Shown here piece by piece: positions 24,475-32,244 of a stretch of 32,244 nucleotides of DNA (its first letter is position 1; the number at the start of each line of letters is the position of its first letter). The DNA is from Planctomycetaceae bacterium (lineage in GTDB: Bacteria; Planctomycetota; Planctomycetia; Planctomycetales; Planctomycetaceae), in the NCBI GenBank assembly GCA_013813775.1, contig JACCRE010000183.1, positions 1 through 32,244 on the forward strand, written 5' to 3'. Under the pieces are notes generated by a model. It ran no database searches. It was not told the DNA's origin and worked only from the letters and a program-made list of their open reading frames with translations. A program made the translations under genes and the position numbers.

Positions 24475-25770
24475 TCATTCGGCCGGATTTGCGGCCTGCG
24501 AGGACTCTATCGACGCCACATGCCGTCGCAAAAACGGCACGAACGCCCAACAGCCGATCGAGAAGGCCGTACCGAGGGCGACGAGCATCCGAAAGGCCGT
24601 CTGCGCATCCCAACTTGCCGTCCAGCGGTCGTACAGATTGCCGCCGAACGCGATCGCCATCGAAAGACTGATGTTGGTGACCGACATGAGCAGTGCGAAC
24701 GCCGTTCCGGCGACCTCCGGCGGACAGGCACGCGCGGCGAGATCGAGTTGAATGAGAACCGCGGTCATATACGTGAAGCCGACGAGCAACGTGACGGCGA
24801 CCGCCGTTTTCGGACCAACCACGAAGCCGTAACACGCCGTACTGATCACGCCGAAGGCGATCGACAGATGCAACAGCACTCCGAAGGGCACACGATTGCA
24901 GTAGACGCCGTAGGCGATGCTAGCGGCGACCGAGGCGACGCCCATCAGAGAGACCGTCCAGCCGTAGAACTCTTCATCGAGCCCGATGCCTTCTGTCAGA
25001 TGCAGATACAGCACGTCGTTCGCGAACGGGTTGAAGTTCCAGAGGAACAGGAACCCGGCAACCGCTGCGAGTCCCGGTGTCGCAGCGGCTTGTCGCAACG
25101 TCAGCCAAGCCGCGCGTGCGCCGCGTCGCTCCGAAGGCATCGGCCTCTCGCGCACGAACACCCACGTGAGAATCAGCGAGACCCCCGCCGCGATTCCGCA
25201 GATCAGAAACCCGAACTCTTGCCTTTTGTGCGCCGCCAAATACCCTCCGATCGGCCCGGCGAGAATGGCGGCGCCGTAGAGCGCCGCCCATTGGATTGAT
25301 TGGAACCGTCCGGTCGCGCCGTGCCTCTGTCCGTTCTCGACCATGAGAGCGTCGATGACGACGTCGGAGAACGCGATGCCGATCGACGGAATCAGCAGCG
25401 CGGCGAGCAGAGACGCCCGCGAGATGCCCGGCGTGAAGGTCGCGAACAATCCCAGCAGCCCCGCCGTCGTGGCGACGGTCGCCAGCAGAAGATACGACCG
25501 TCTGCGCAGCCCGAACAACGGCACGAAATCGGTCAGGAGACCATATAGCGGCTTGATCGCCCACGGCAGCGCGAGCAACGCCGAAAACGACGTGATCTCG
25601 GCCGCCGAATAGCCGTTCGTCTTCAGGAACGACTTCACCGGCTGCCCGACCAACCCCTCCGTCGGCTCACCGATCCCCTGCACGAAGTACATCGCGCCGA
25701 AGAGCAGGCCCAGGCCGGTGATCGCGCGGCGGTCGCTGCTCTTGTAAGGCATTACGTGAGCTTTTCTCAT
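24475..25770 (-). CDS. Major facilitator-type transporter, BT1 (folate-biopterin transporter)-like
   Basis: This is a 431-residue integral membrane protein with about 12 hydrophobic segments. The N-terminal half carries features of the BT1/FBT branch of the major facilitator superfamily: MYFVQGIGEPTEGLVGQPVK, LPWAIKPLYGLLTDFVPLFG and RRRSYLLLATV. BT1 proteins carry folate or pterins in plants, cyanobacteria and trypanosomatids; in other bacteria the substrate is unknown, and a general MFS transporter such as an AmpG-like carrier is a possible alternative. ATG 25770 is taken as start, while ATG 25752 (MPYKSSDRR) is equally possible. The gene is transcribed in the same direction as DUF1553 and ends 103 bp upstream of it. 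Confidence 0.82.
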   Translation of the reverse strand: MRKAHVMPYKSSDRRAITGLGLLFGAMYFVQGIGEPTEGLVGQPVKSFLKTNGYSAAEITSFSALLALPWAIKPLYGLLTDFVPLFGLRRRSYLLLATVATTAGLLGLFATFTPGISRASLLAALLIPSIGIAFSDVVIDALMVENGQRHGATGRFQSIQWAALYGAAILAGPIGGYLAAHKRQEFGFLICGIAAGVSLILTWVFVRERPMPSERRGARAAWLTLRQAAATPGLAAVAGFLFLWNFNPFANDVLYLHLTEGIGLDEEFYGWTVSLMGVASVAASIAYGVYCNRVPFGVLLHLSIAFGVISTACYGFVVGPKTAVAVTLLVGFTYMTAVLIQLDLAARACPPEVAGTAFALLMSVTNISLSMAIAFGGNLYDRWTASWDAQTAFRMLVALGTAFSIGCWAFVPFLRRHVASIESSQAANPAE

Positions 25771-26110
25771 GCTGCTCGCAATTCAAGCCTCAACTAAAGA
25801 ACTGTCGCAGGAATTGAACCGCCAGGATCGCCAAGGACGCGCGTAGGAGGGAATGGGTTCCTTTATAAGTCCTACGTGCTCTTAGCGATCTTAGCGGTTC
25901 ACCACTCCCCGTTCGTCTGCTGGCGCGCCGCAGGTCGGTCGGCCTAAGTTCCCTCAAATCAGAACCGCTGCACTAGGAAAGCGACAGCCGAGGTGGTTTC
26001 TCTCACGATGGCAATGACCAGTTCCTCGGTTTTGAGAGTGAAAGACGGGTGTGGGTCGGGCACTGATCTCACGACAAGGCGGCGGGTGCCGCTTTGATTT
26101 ACCAGTGCCG
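25771..26110. other. Intergenic region between hrpA and the MFS-type gene
   Basis: These 340 bp hold the inverted repeat pair at 25816-25900. The 150 bp next to hrpA are open in one minus-strand frame (a 58-codon frame 25959-26135 overlapping the hrpA end), but I find no support for a real gene. The promoter of the MFS-type gene should lie near 25780-25815 or beyond the repeat. Confidence 0.5.
25816..25900. repeat. Inverted repeat pair of the GAACCGCYARGATCGC family
   Basis: The left arm 25816-25848 and the reverse complement of 25870-25900 align over about 31 bases with a 2-base gap and several transitions; both begin GAACCGC and end GTAGGA. The 21-base spacer is TGGGTTCCTTTATA-like. It lies upstream of the MFS-type gene. 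From memory, GAACCGCCAAGATCGCCAAG-type repeats are widespread in planctomycetes; this was not checked. Confidence 0.8.
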
Positions 26111-29100
26111 TCAAAACTTCACCGCCTTCGCCCATGCCTTGTCGAGCCGCTGTTCGCTGATCGTGATCGTGGTGCCGAGGGGCTGAGCGAACAGGGAGAC
26201 GCGGTATTCCTCGAGCATCCAGCGGTACTGCGTGAGCTTTGGAGAAGGCATGTTTCGTGCGGCGTCGGACTCCACCCGTTGCAGATAGCTCTGCCAGCGG
26301 GGGATGATCTTCGCCGCGAGTTGACGGTCGCGTTCGAGACCGCCCGCGGCGAGCTTGTCGAAGCGCATTCGCATTGCTGCAAGATAACGCGGCGTGTGAA
26401 CGAGCCATTCCCAAGGCGTTTCGACGAAGAAGTCGCCCACGAAGAGCTGCTCGGCCTGCGAACGGAGATCTTTGAGAGCGCCACCCCATTGCGGCGGATG
26501 CTTCTCGTCGAGCAACAGCCGCACCGGCTGCCAACGCTCGGCGAGTTCCTGCAACAAGGCGTTCACATCCTGGCCGGCGATGCTGATGCGATTGTGGGCG
26601 AGCTTCATGCGGTCGCGATACGCCGGCTCGCTGCGCGGAATGGCCGAGTCGCTTCCGAAAAGCGCACGGTCGGCGATGAGATCAATGAGTTGCCGACGGA
26701 CGTCGCCCGGCGATCGCAGCGTCGCGAGGTTCAGCAATTTCCGATCGAGGTCGGGTAGCCAATCGACCTGCGCCTTCACGGCCTTCTGGTTCGCGAGCAG
26801 GAATAAGCGACGCAGGCCGATGCGCGTGTCGCGTTCGGCGCGCTCCGGCGTATCGATGAGCCGCAGTCCGACGGCGTTCCGCTGGTCGACGATCGCCGGG
26901 TAGCCCTTGAGCAGCGACTCGCCGCGCTTCAGTTCGACCGACTCCGGCAGATCGCCCCAGATCCAGTCGGTCAACGAGTCCTGATGCCAACTGCCGCTCG
27001 CCGCTGAGCGAGTGAAGGCGATCGCGGCGGCACCGGCGTACTTCTGCTGCAACGCGGGGATGTCGCGCCCCGTGGCCAGAGCTTCGCCGGCTTCATCAAC
27101 CACTCGCACGTTCATCCGCAAGTGGTTGGGCAATCTCGCGGCTTCGAACATTTCGGGCGTGATGCGCTCGCCGGCGATGCGGGAGAGTTCGGTCGCAATC
27201 GCCTGCTCGACGTTGCCCTCGCCGAACCGCAACTTCGCGACGACCTCTTTCGCGGTCTGCGGAACAGGCACGAACGCCGTGCGAATCCATTTCGGCAGGC
27301 TGCGAATCAGGGCGACGACCTTCTCTTCGAGCAGACCGGGCACGAGCCAGCCGAGCCGTTCGGGATGAAGCTGGTTGACGGCCTCTTTGGGCACGACGAC
27401 GGTCACGCCGTCTTCGTCGGAACCCGGTTCGAGGTGATAGTCGAGCGGCAGGCGCACGCCGCCGAGTTCGATGTCATCGGGGAAGTCGGCGGCTTCGGCG
27501 ATGTTTCCGTCTTTGACGAGATCGGCCTTCGAGAGCCGCAGACGCTTCTCGGCGACTTCGCCGGCCGATTTGAGCCAGCGCGCCAGCGTCGGTCCGTCGA
27601 AGACTTCCGCTGGAAGGCGTTCGTCGTAGAAGGCGAAATGCGCGGCTTCGCCTTTCAATGAGTCGGTGCGACGCGTCTTCGACAATTGCTCATTGATCTC
27701 GGCGACGAGCTGCCGATTGTGTTTGAAGAACGGCAGCGACGACTCCCAATCGCCCTCGACGAGTCCGTGCTGGATGAAGAGCGTGCGCGCGGTCGCCGGC
27801 TCGATGGGGCCGAAGTTCGCGGGACGCCGCGGCACGATCGGCAGGCCGTAGAGCGTGACCTTTTCGTCGGCGAGCACTCGGCCGGAAACGCCGTCCCAGC
27901 GCGGCTCGCTATAGGTGCGCTTCACGAGGTGCGGGGCGAGCGGCTCGATCCAGTTCGGGTTGATGCGGGCGGCGGTGCGGGCGTACCGCCGCGTCGTTTC
28001 CACGAGTTCAGCGGCGACGATCCACTTGGGCTTCTTGTCGATCAGCCCCGACCCCGGCCACAGGAAGAAGGTTTGCCCCCCCGAGCCGGCGTACTCGTTC
28101 TTCTCGTCTTTCTTGAGCGCGACGTTCGACAGCAGGCCCGCGAGCAAGGCCCGATGCAAGGCTCCGTAGGCTTCGGCGCTCGTCGTTTCACGCCGCTTGG
28201 CGGCGGCGATCCCGGCGACGTGTCCGATGCTTTCCTTCGCTTGGCCTTCTTCCGCCAGTGCGTTCAACAGACCCTGATTGCGTCGCGGATCGAAACCAGC
28301 CTGTTCAGCGAGCTGCATGAGCTGGCGGTGGATGTCCTCCCATTCGCGGACGCGGTTGTACGACAGAAAGTTCTTCTGGCAGGCCCGCCGCAGCTTCCCG
28401 CGGCTGAGGTCTTCCTTCAGACCCCTGATGAACCGCCACATCCGCAGGCAGCCGATGAAGTCGGACTCGCCGTCGGCGAACTTCTTGTGGGCTTCATCGG
28501 CGGCCTGCTGCTTTTCGAGGGGACGCTCGCGCGGGTCTTGCAACTCCAGCACGGCGGCGATGATCAAGACTTCCTGAAGACAGCCCTCGTCGTTCGCCGC
28601 GAGGATCATGCGGCCCACGCGGGGATCGACGGGCAGCTTGGCGAGCGTCCCGCCGATCGGCGTGAGCGACCGCTCCTCATCGATCGCTCCCAATTCGAAC
28701 AGCGTGTCGTAACCGTCCTTGATCGTCGCCGGCTTGGGCGGATCGAGAAACGGGAAGTCCTCGACTTCGCCGAGTCCGAGGGCCTTCAGTTGCAGGATGA
28801 CCGCAGCGAGGTTCGTCCGCTGGATCTCGGGGGCCGTGTATTGGTCGCGTGATTCGTAATCGGCTTCCGAGTAAAGACGGATGCAGACGCCCGGCCCGAC
28901 GCGACCGCAGCGGCCCTTGCGCTGATCGGCGCTCGCCTTGCTGACCGGCTCGATCGGCAGTCGTTGCACGCCGCTGCGTGCGGAGTACCGGCTGATGCGG
29001 GCCGTGCCGGAATCGACGACATAGCGGATGTTCGGAACCGTGATGCTCGATTCGGCGACGTTCGTCGCGATCACGATGCGTCGGTGCGGATGAGCCTCGA

Positions 29101-30127
29101 ACACGCGTGCCTGTTCCGCCGCCGAAAGCCGGCCGTAGAGCGGCAGCAGCTCGCTCGCCATGCCGCTGTAGTCGCCGGGCAATGGTCGCGAACGCAGAAA
29201 CTTCGTGACCTCGCGGATGTCGCGCTCGGTGGACACGAAGACGAGAGCGTCGCCGCGGCCCTCACGACAGATGTCTTCGACTGCGGAGACGAGATTCCGC
29301 ATCGGGTCGGATTCGGTCTCGCCGTCGTCGGACGCCTCCGGCGGGCGGTAACGCACTTCGACCGGATACGTCCGGCCTTCGACCGAAACGACCGGTGCCG
29401 GCTTGCCGTTGACCGCGAAGAACTCGCTGTAGCGTTCGACGTCGATGGTGGCGCTGGTCACGATCACCCGCAGGTCGGGCCGCCTCGGCAGCAAGCGTTT
29501 GAGAGAGCCCAGCAGCAAGTCGATATTGAGGCTGCGTTCGTGCGCTTCATCGACGATGATCGTATCGTAGGCGCTGAGAAAGCGATCGCCCTGCGTCTCG
29601 GCGAGCAGGATGCCGTCGGTCATCAGCTTGACGTAGGTCGTCGGTTCGGTGGCGTCGGCGAAGCGGACCTTGAAGCCGACCTGCTTGCCGACGCTGACCT
29701 TGAGTTCTTCGGCGACGCGCGCCGCGACGCTGCGGGCGGCGATCCTTCGCGGCTGAGTGTGCCCGATCGTGCCGCCGACGCCGCGACCGATCGACAGGCA
29801 AATCTTCGGCAACTGCGTGGACTTCCCCGAGCCTGTCTCGCCGCACACGATCAGGACGGGATTTTCGCGGATGAGATCGCCGATCTCGGCGATGCGATCG
29901 TGAATCGGCAGGTCGCCCGCGAACGTGACCGTCGGCACGCCTCGAACGCGAGCCGCAAACAGTTCCGCCGAGCGGTTCAACTCCCGGCCGAGGCGAATCA
30001 GATTCTTGTCGAACGGCTTGCCGGCCTTGGCGGCCTGCCGCATCGAGCGCAGCTTCGCCCGCAGCCGATGACGGTCCCCCGGCATCGCCTCGGCGACCCG
30101 GGCGTCCAATTCGTCGAGCGTTGGCAT
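26111..30127 (-). CDS. hrpA: ATP-dependent RNA helicase HrpA
   Basis: This DEAH-box helicase unwinds RNA or mRNA-ribosome complexes; E. coli HrpA rescues stalled ribosomes. The 1338-residue product contains Walker A GETGSGKSTQ (96-105), motif Ia TQPRRIAARS, DEAH at 193-196, motif III SAT (near 227) and motif VI QRKGRCGRVGPG in the second RecA domain (near 400). These are followed by helicase-associated (HA2) and OB-fold regions and the long C-terminal domain typical of HrpA. Its length is close to E. coli HrpA (1300). ATG 30127 is chosen; a TTG directly before it would add one residue. It lies 94 bp downstream of the membrane-protein gene at 30222-30752 on the same strand. Confidence 0.96.
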   Translation of the reverse strand: MPTLDELDARVAEAMPGDRHRLRAKLRSMRQAAKAGKPFDKNLIRLGRELNRSAELFAARVRGVPTVTFAGDLPIHDRIAEIGDLIRENPVLIVCGETGSGKSTQLPKICLSIGRGVGGTIGHTQPRRIAARSVAARVAEELKVSVGKQVGFKVRFADATEPTTYVKLMTDGILLAETQGDRFLSAYDTIIVDEAHERSLNIDLLLGSLKRLLPRRPDLRVIVTSATIDVERYSEFFAVNGKPAPVVSVEGRTYPVEVRYRPPEASDDGETESDPMRNLVSAVEDICREGRGDALVFVSTERDIREVTKFLRSRPLPGDYSGMASELLPLYGRLSAAEQARVFEAHPHRRIVIATNVAESSITVPNIRYVVDSGTARISRYSARSGVQRLPIEPVSKASADQRKGRCGRVGPGVCIRLYSEADYESRDQYTAPEIQRTNLAAVILQLKALGLGEVEDFPFLDPPKPATIKDGYDTLFELGAIDEERSLTPIGGTLAKLPVDPRVGRMILAANDEGCLQEVLIIAAVLELQDPRERPLEKQQAADEAHKKFADGESDFIGCLRMWRFIRGLKEDLSRGKLRRACQKNFLSYNRVREWEDIHRQLMQLAEQAGFDPRRNQGLLNALAEEGQAKESIGHVAGIAAAKRRETTSAEAYGALHRALLAGLLSNVALKKDEKNEYAGSGGQTFFLWPGSGLIDKKPKWIVAAELVETTRRYARTAARINPNWIEPLAPHLVKRTYSEPRWDGVSGRVLADEKVTLYGLPIVPRRPANFGPIEPATARTLFIQHGLVEGDWESSLPFFKHNRQLVAEINEQLSKTRRTDSLKGEAAHFAFYDERLPAEVFDGPTLARWLKSAGEVAEKRLRLSKADLVKDGNIAEAADFPDDIELGGVRLPLDYHLEPGSDEDGVTVVVPKEAVNQLHPERLGWLVPGLLEEKVVALIRSLPKWIRTAFVPVPQTAKEVVAKLRFGEGNVEQAIATELSRIAGERITPEMFEAARLPNHLRMNVRVVDEAGEALATGRDIPALQQKYAGAAAIAFTRSAASGSWHQDSLTDWIWGDLPESVELKRGESLLKGYPAIVDQRNAVGLRLIDTPERAERDTRIGLRRLFLLANQKAVKAQVDWLPDLDRKLLNLATLRSPGDVRRQLIDLIADRALFGSDSAIPRSEPAYRDRMKLAHNRISIAGQDVNALLQELAERWQPVRLLLDEKHPPQWGGALKDLRSQAEQLFVGDFFVETPWEWLVHTPRYLAAMRMRFDKLAAGGLERDRQLAAKIIPRWQSYLQRVESDAARNMPSPKLTQYRWMLEEYRVSLFAQPLGTTITISEQRLDKAWAKAVKF

Positions 30128-30221
30128 CAAAAGGCGAGCGGCGCGGCGTCAGCCCGCCGAGTGCGCGGCAGGCGGAAGGAAGCCTCCAATTGTAGCGATA
30201 GACAGACCGAAGAATATCGCG

Positions 30222-30752
30222 TCATACCGGCTCGGTGGGCTCAACTGACGTCGTTGCGGTATCGCTCTGCGGACGGCTGAGCAAGTAAAGCAAGCTGGTG
30301 GGAAACGCCGCAAAGATCGCTGTCCCAGCGAGTGTGAGCCAACGAAAACCCTCGTTCGCAGATTCGGGAAACGCGCCGACTGCTGCGCCGATCACATCCA
30401 GGATGCGATAGCAACTGATGGCATACGCGATGATCCAGATGTAGCCGCCGATGGCGGTTGCCTGTGCCACACGCCGGGCAGGGCGAGAGCCGCGGTGGAT
30501 TTGGAATCCGGCAAGAGCAAAGCAGATTCCGCCCACGATTGTGAGCGGCAGATACGTAAACCACACGCCGTGGATTGCATGCATCGCCTCGATCACAGAG
30601 TCACCCTTGGCACTTTGCCGCAAGGACGGCATACCGAGAATCAAGTGGCGCTGAAGAGTCATGACCAACAGAAAGAACGATGCGAAGCCAATCATGACGA
30701 TTCCGAACACGCAGGTGATTGCGCCGGCCACTTTGTCGGAGCGTAAAGACAT
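30222..30752 (-). CDS. Hypothetical four-helix membrane protein
   Basis: I do not recognise a family. The 176-residue product has four hydrophobic segments at about 10-32, 65-85, 97-118 and 140-160. Both ends are probably cytoplasmic: a short basic start (MSLRSDKV) and a Thr/Glu/Pro-rich tail. ATG 30752 has GGAGG about six bases upstream, a good start signal. A histidine pair in IEAMHAIHGVW lies just before helix 2. It may be co-transcribed with hrpA, which begins 94 bp downstream, but a functional link is not evident. Confidence 0.75.
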   Translation of the reverse strand: MSLRSDKVAGAITCVFGIVMIGFASFFLLVMTLQRHLILGMPSLRQSAKGDSVIEAMHAIHGVWFTYLPLTIVGGICFALAGFQIHRGSRPARRVAQATAIGGYIWIIAYAISCYRILDVIGAAVGAFPESANEGFRWLTLAGTAIFAAFPTSLLYLLSRPQSDTATTSVEPTEPV

Positions 30753-30791
30753 GGCACCTCCGCGAAAGAATCACAGCGCTGCCTCTATGGA

Positions 30792-30962
30792 TCAGCGTTT
30801 CATTCCGACGTACGGCGAAAAGTCATTGCCCTCCTGCGTCAGCAACGTCAGCAGTTTCGGGTGCAGGAACAGCTTTTCTCGCCCGGCCGTGATCTCTTCC
30901 AGCACGTCGATCTCCGCCAGTTGCTTGAGATATGGTGATGCCGTTTGCCGTTCCGCGAACAT
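30792..30962 (-). pseudogene. C-terminal remnant of a Fic family protein
   Basis: The minus-strand frame from ATG 30962 to the TGA at 30792-30794 encodes 56 residues including FAERQTASPYLKQLAEIDVL and GREKLFLHPKLLTLL. This matches the C-terminal winged-helix-like end of Fic proteins (ERQTAxxYLxxLxxIGVL...GREKLFxNxxL). The catalytic HPFxxGNGR part is absent; upstream lies a hairpin cluster and then the ZIP transporter gene. The fragment is in the same frame as the ZIP gene and begins right after its stop codon. I read it as the end of a Fic gene whose body was deleted. Confidence 0.65.
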
Positions 30963-31094
30963 GTCGACGCCATCGACATGTCAACAAAACGTGTCGACGT
31001 TTTGCGAATTCTTCGACATGTCCGGCGGGACATGTCGATCCGGACGACACGTCCGTTCGAGAATCGCGTCGCTTGCACTGGCGACACGCCAGTG
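30959..31094. repeat. Cluster of five perfect short hairpins
   Basis: Five palindromes follow each other: 30959-30981 (9-bp stem around CGCCA), 30985-31004 (7-bp stem around TGTCGA), 31013-31038 (11-bp stem TCGACATGTCC, loop GGCG), 31041-31055 (6-bp stem, loop ACA) and 31076-31094 (8-bp stem CACTGGCG, loop ACA). TCGACATGTC or its complement recurs in the first and third. They cover the last codons of the ZIP gene and the junction to the Fic remnant. Confidence 0.88.
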
Positions 31095-31967
31095 GCACCC
31101 GAACGTGCCCGCCGTTTCCGCGGTGACCGGCTTGGGATGCACATGCCCTTCCGCATGCCCGTACTTCTCAATCACGAACGCCAGTGCCAGCCCCGCCAGT
31201 AACGCCAGCGACAGCTTCACCCGGTCGTGGCTGTGGAACTCGAGTTCGGGTAACAGGTCGCCGAGGGCGATGCACAGAAACGCTCCCGCCGAGAATCCCA
31301 GAGCAATGCCCGTCACGAGGTGCTGCGTGTCGGTGAGGTGTCGCACGCCGAGCATGAACACGGCGGCGCCGACGGGGCACATCAGCGCGAAGCCCATGTT
31401 GACCGCGCTGCGAAGCACCGGCGAGCGGCCCGCCGCCGTCATCACGCTGCCGATCGACAAGGCGTCGAGCGGCTTGTGCAGGGCGATCGCGGCGAAGGTG
31501 CCGATGCCGGCGAACCAGCCGGCCGAGCCGGGGGCCGATTCGATCGCGGCTCCGAGGGCCACGCCGTCGATGAGCGTGTGAATCGCGAGGCCGAGCAGCA
31601 CTCCGATCCAACTCAGTTCGTGCGCGGCCGGCCCGGTGTCGCGGGTATGACCGTGCGAGCAACCGGCCCCGTGCGGATGCTCGTGCGGCTCTTCCACGGC
31701 GGCGTCGTGCGCGTGGAAGTGAAAGGCGCGGATCAGCAGGAACATGAAGATCAGGCCGCCGGCGAGGGCATAGACGGCGTAATCGAGGTTCCCCGTCTCT
31801 TCGACGGCGTGGGGCAGAAGCTGAAACAGGGCGATCCCCAGCATCAGCCCGCCGACGAAACTCATCATCACCTGCATGCGGGTGTGGGTGAGCCGGATGA
31901 CCCGCAGGATTCCGCCGCCGGCGAGCGACGCCAGCGCGATCACCACCGAATAGGCGACCAGCAGCAT
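30981..31967 (-). CDS. ZIP family divalent metal transporter with repeat-derived C-terminal tail
   Basis: This is an inner-membrane importer or exchanger for zinc or related metals. From ATG 31967 the product is 328 residues (GTG 32036 would add 23). Hydrophobic segments begin at MLLVAYSVVIALASLAGG. A His-rich cytoplasmic loop (HFHAHD...HEHPHGAGCSHGHT, about 86-110) is typical of ZIP proteins. The metal-site helices are HTLIDGVALGAA and ALHKPLDALSIGSV, where the usual HK.PE/HxxE contains Asp instead of Glu. The natural end of the fold is near VIEKYGHAEGH; about 50 further residues are encoded by hairpin-rich repeat DNA and stop at 30981-30983. It lacks a clear ribosome-binding site at either start. 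Confidence 0.88.
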   Translation of the reverse strand: MLLVAYSVVIALASLAGGGILRVIRLTHTRMQVMMSFVGGLMLGIALFQLLPHAVEETGNLDYAVYALAGGLIFMFLLIRAFHFHAHDAAVEEPHEHPHGAGCSHGHTRDTGPAAHELSWIGVLLGLAIHTLIDGVALGAAIESAPGSAGWFAGIGTFAAIALHKPLDALSIGSVMTAAGRSPVLRSAVNMGFALMCPVGAAVFMLGVRHLTDTQHLVTGIALGFSAGAFLCIALGDLLPELEFHSHDRVKLSLALLAGLALAFVIEKYGHAEGHVHPKPVTAETAGTFGCHWRVASASDAILERTCRPDRHVPPDMSKNSQNVDTFC

Positions 31968-32048
31968 CGCGCGATCATTGGGAAGCGGCCCCGCGAAGGC
32001 GATCGCTCCCAGTTTTACGTTCAGATGGTCGAACACATTTCACTTTGT

Positions 32049-32108
32049 GAGAACGGAAGAAGCGAGAACGGAAGAAATGAGAATAGCCGACTTCACCGGC
32101 TTCTTCCG
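32049..32108. repeat. Short tandem repeat and stem-loop upstream of the ZIP gene
   Basis: GAGAACGGAAGAAGC (32049-32063) is followed directly by GAGAACGGAAGAAAT (32064-32078). The second copy also pairs with TTCTTCCG (32101-32108), enclosing a small GCCG/CGGC stem. On the minus strand this would fall in the ZIP leader region. The remaining bases to 32244 show no supported gene. Confidence 0.5.
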
Positions 32109-32244
32109 TCGCGGACAACCCTTCCGACTTCCATCGTCCCACTTCATCCGTTTTTCCTTTGCGATTTCGCGAAGCGGGCATTCTGAACGGCCTTCCCGCA
32201 ATACAGCCATTCCAGGCCAAGGTACAATGATGGCACCACCTGAA

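Noticed and set aside
25959-26135. 58-codon minus-strand frame overlapping the 3' end of hrpA
   Set aside because: It is open and has an ATG, but shows only a weak ribosome-binding site and no recognisable similarity; the DNA may be repeat-like.
28964-30280. 438-codon plus-strand frame opposite hrpA
   Set aside because: It is an antisense shadow of the conserved helicase motifs.
31975-32220. 81-codon minus-strand frame upstream of the ZIP gene
   Set aside because: It contains the tandem repeat translated as a repeated HFFRS motif and overlaps the likely ZIP leader; there is no gene-like content.

Overview
This window looks like a chromosomal segment of a GC-rich planctomycete (Planctomycetota). 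The main reason is the minus-strand pair of a Tat-exported DUF1501 protein and a LamG/DUF1549/DUF1553 protein with a CxxCH motif, a combination typical of that phylum. Supporting signs are an ExbD fused to a zinc ribbon, the FHA/PQQ multidomain proteins, and short inverted-repeat pairs in many gaps. No rRNA, tRNA, CRISPR array, transposase or phage gene was seen.

Layout. 1-3.9 kb: housekeeping and small genes. These are folK (cut by the left edge), an orphan Flp-type pilin, infA, rnhA, two tandem TM2-domain membrane proteins and a NagD-like HAD phosphatase that ends in a clear intrinsic terminator. 4.0-16.9 kb: one long plus-strand cluster behind a good promoter-like sequence (4031-4059). In order it encodes an exported prenyltransferase-fold/HEAT protein, a single-pass TonB-like protein, ExbB/TolQ, two ExbD/TolR, an FHA-TM-TPR-beta-propeller protein, a solute-binding-protein-family-5 protein with no permease, and an exported protein of unknown function. 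17-19.7 kb: an exported GlcG/HbpS-like protein and a divergent serine hydrolase with a DUF4185-like C-terminus. The hydrolase appears to have ACG where its start codon should be. 19.7-24.4 kb: the DUF1501 and DUF1553 genes. 24.5-32 kb: a BT1/MFS-like transporter, the DEAH RNA helicase HrpA, a four-helix membrane protein, a Fic-like C-terminal remnant and a ZIP metal transporter.

How the genes work together. The 4.1-16.9 kb cluster is the best candidate for an undescribed system. I infer a proton-motive-force-driven envelope machine (ExbB, two ExbD, TonB-like link). It would be coupled to a transmembrane protein with a phosphopeptide-reading FHA domain inside the cell and a TPR/beta-propeller outside, plus several exported partner proteins. 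The individual families are recognisable; their joint function is inference.

The most unusual sequence-level observation is a set of head-to-head paired repeats of about 162-170 bp, at 5862-6023, 7741-7910 and 12701-12862, with a shorter relative at 15368-15466. Three of them lie wholly or partly inside the 5' ends of reading frames in this operon, so repeat sequence is apparently translated between the ribosome-binding site and the signal peptide or core domain. This resembles REPIN doublets in form and Rickettsia palindromic elements in location. Three other gaps (1324-1407, 1884-1954, 25816-25900) hold head-to-head pairs of unrelated families. A cluster of five perfect hairpins (30959-31094) forms the 3' end of the ZIP gene.
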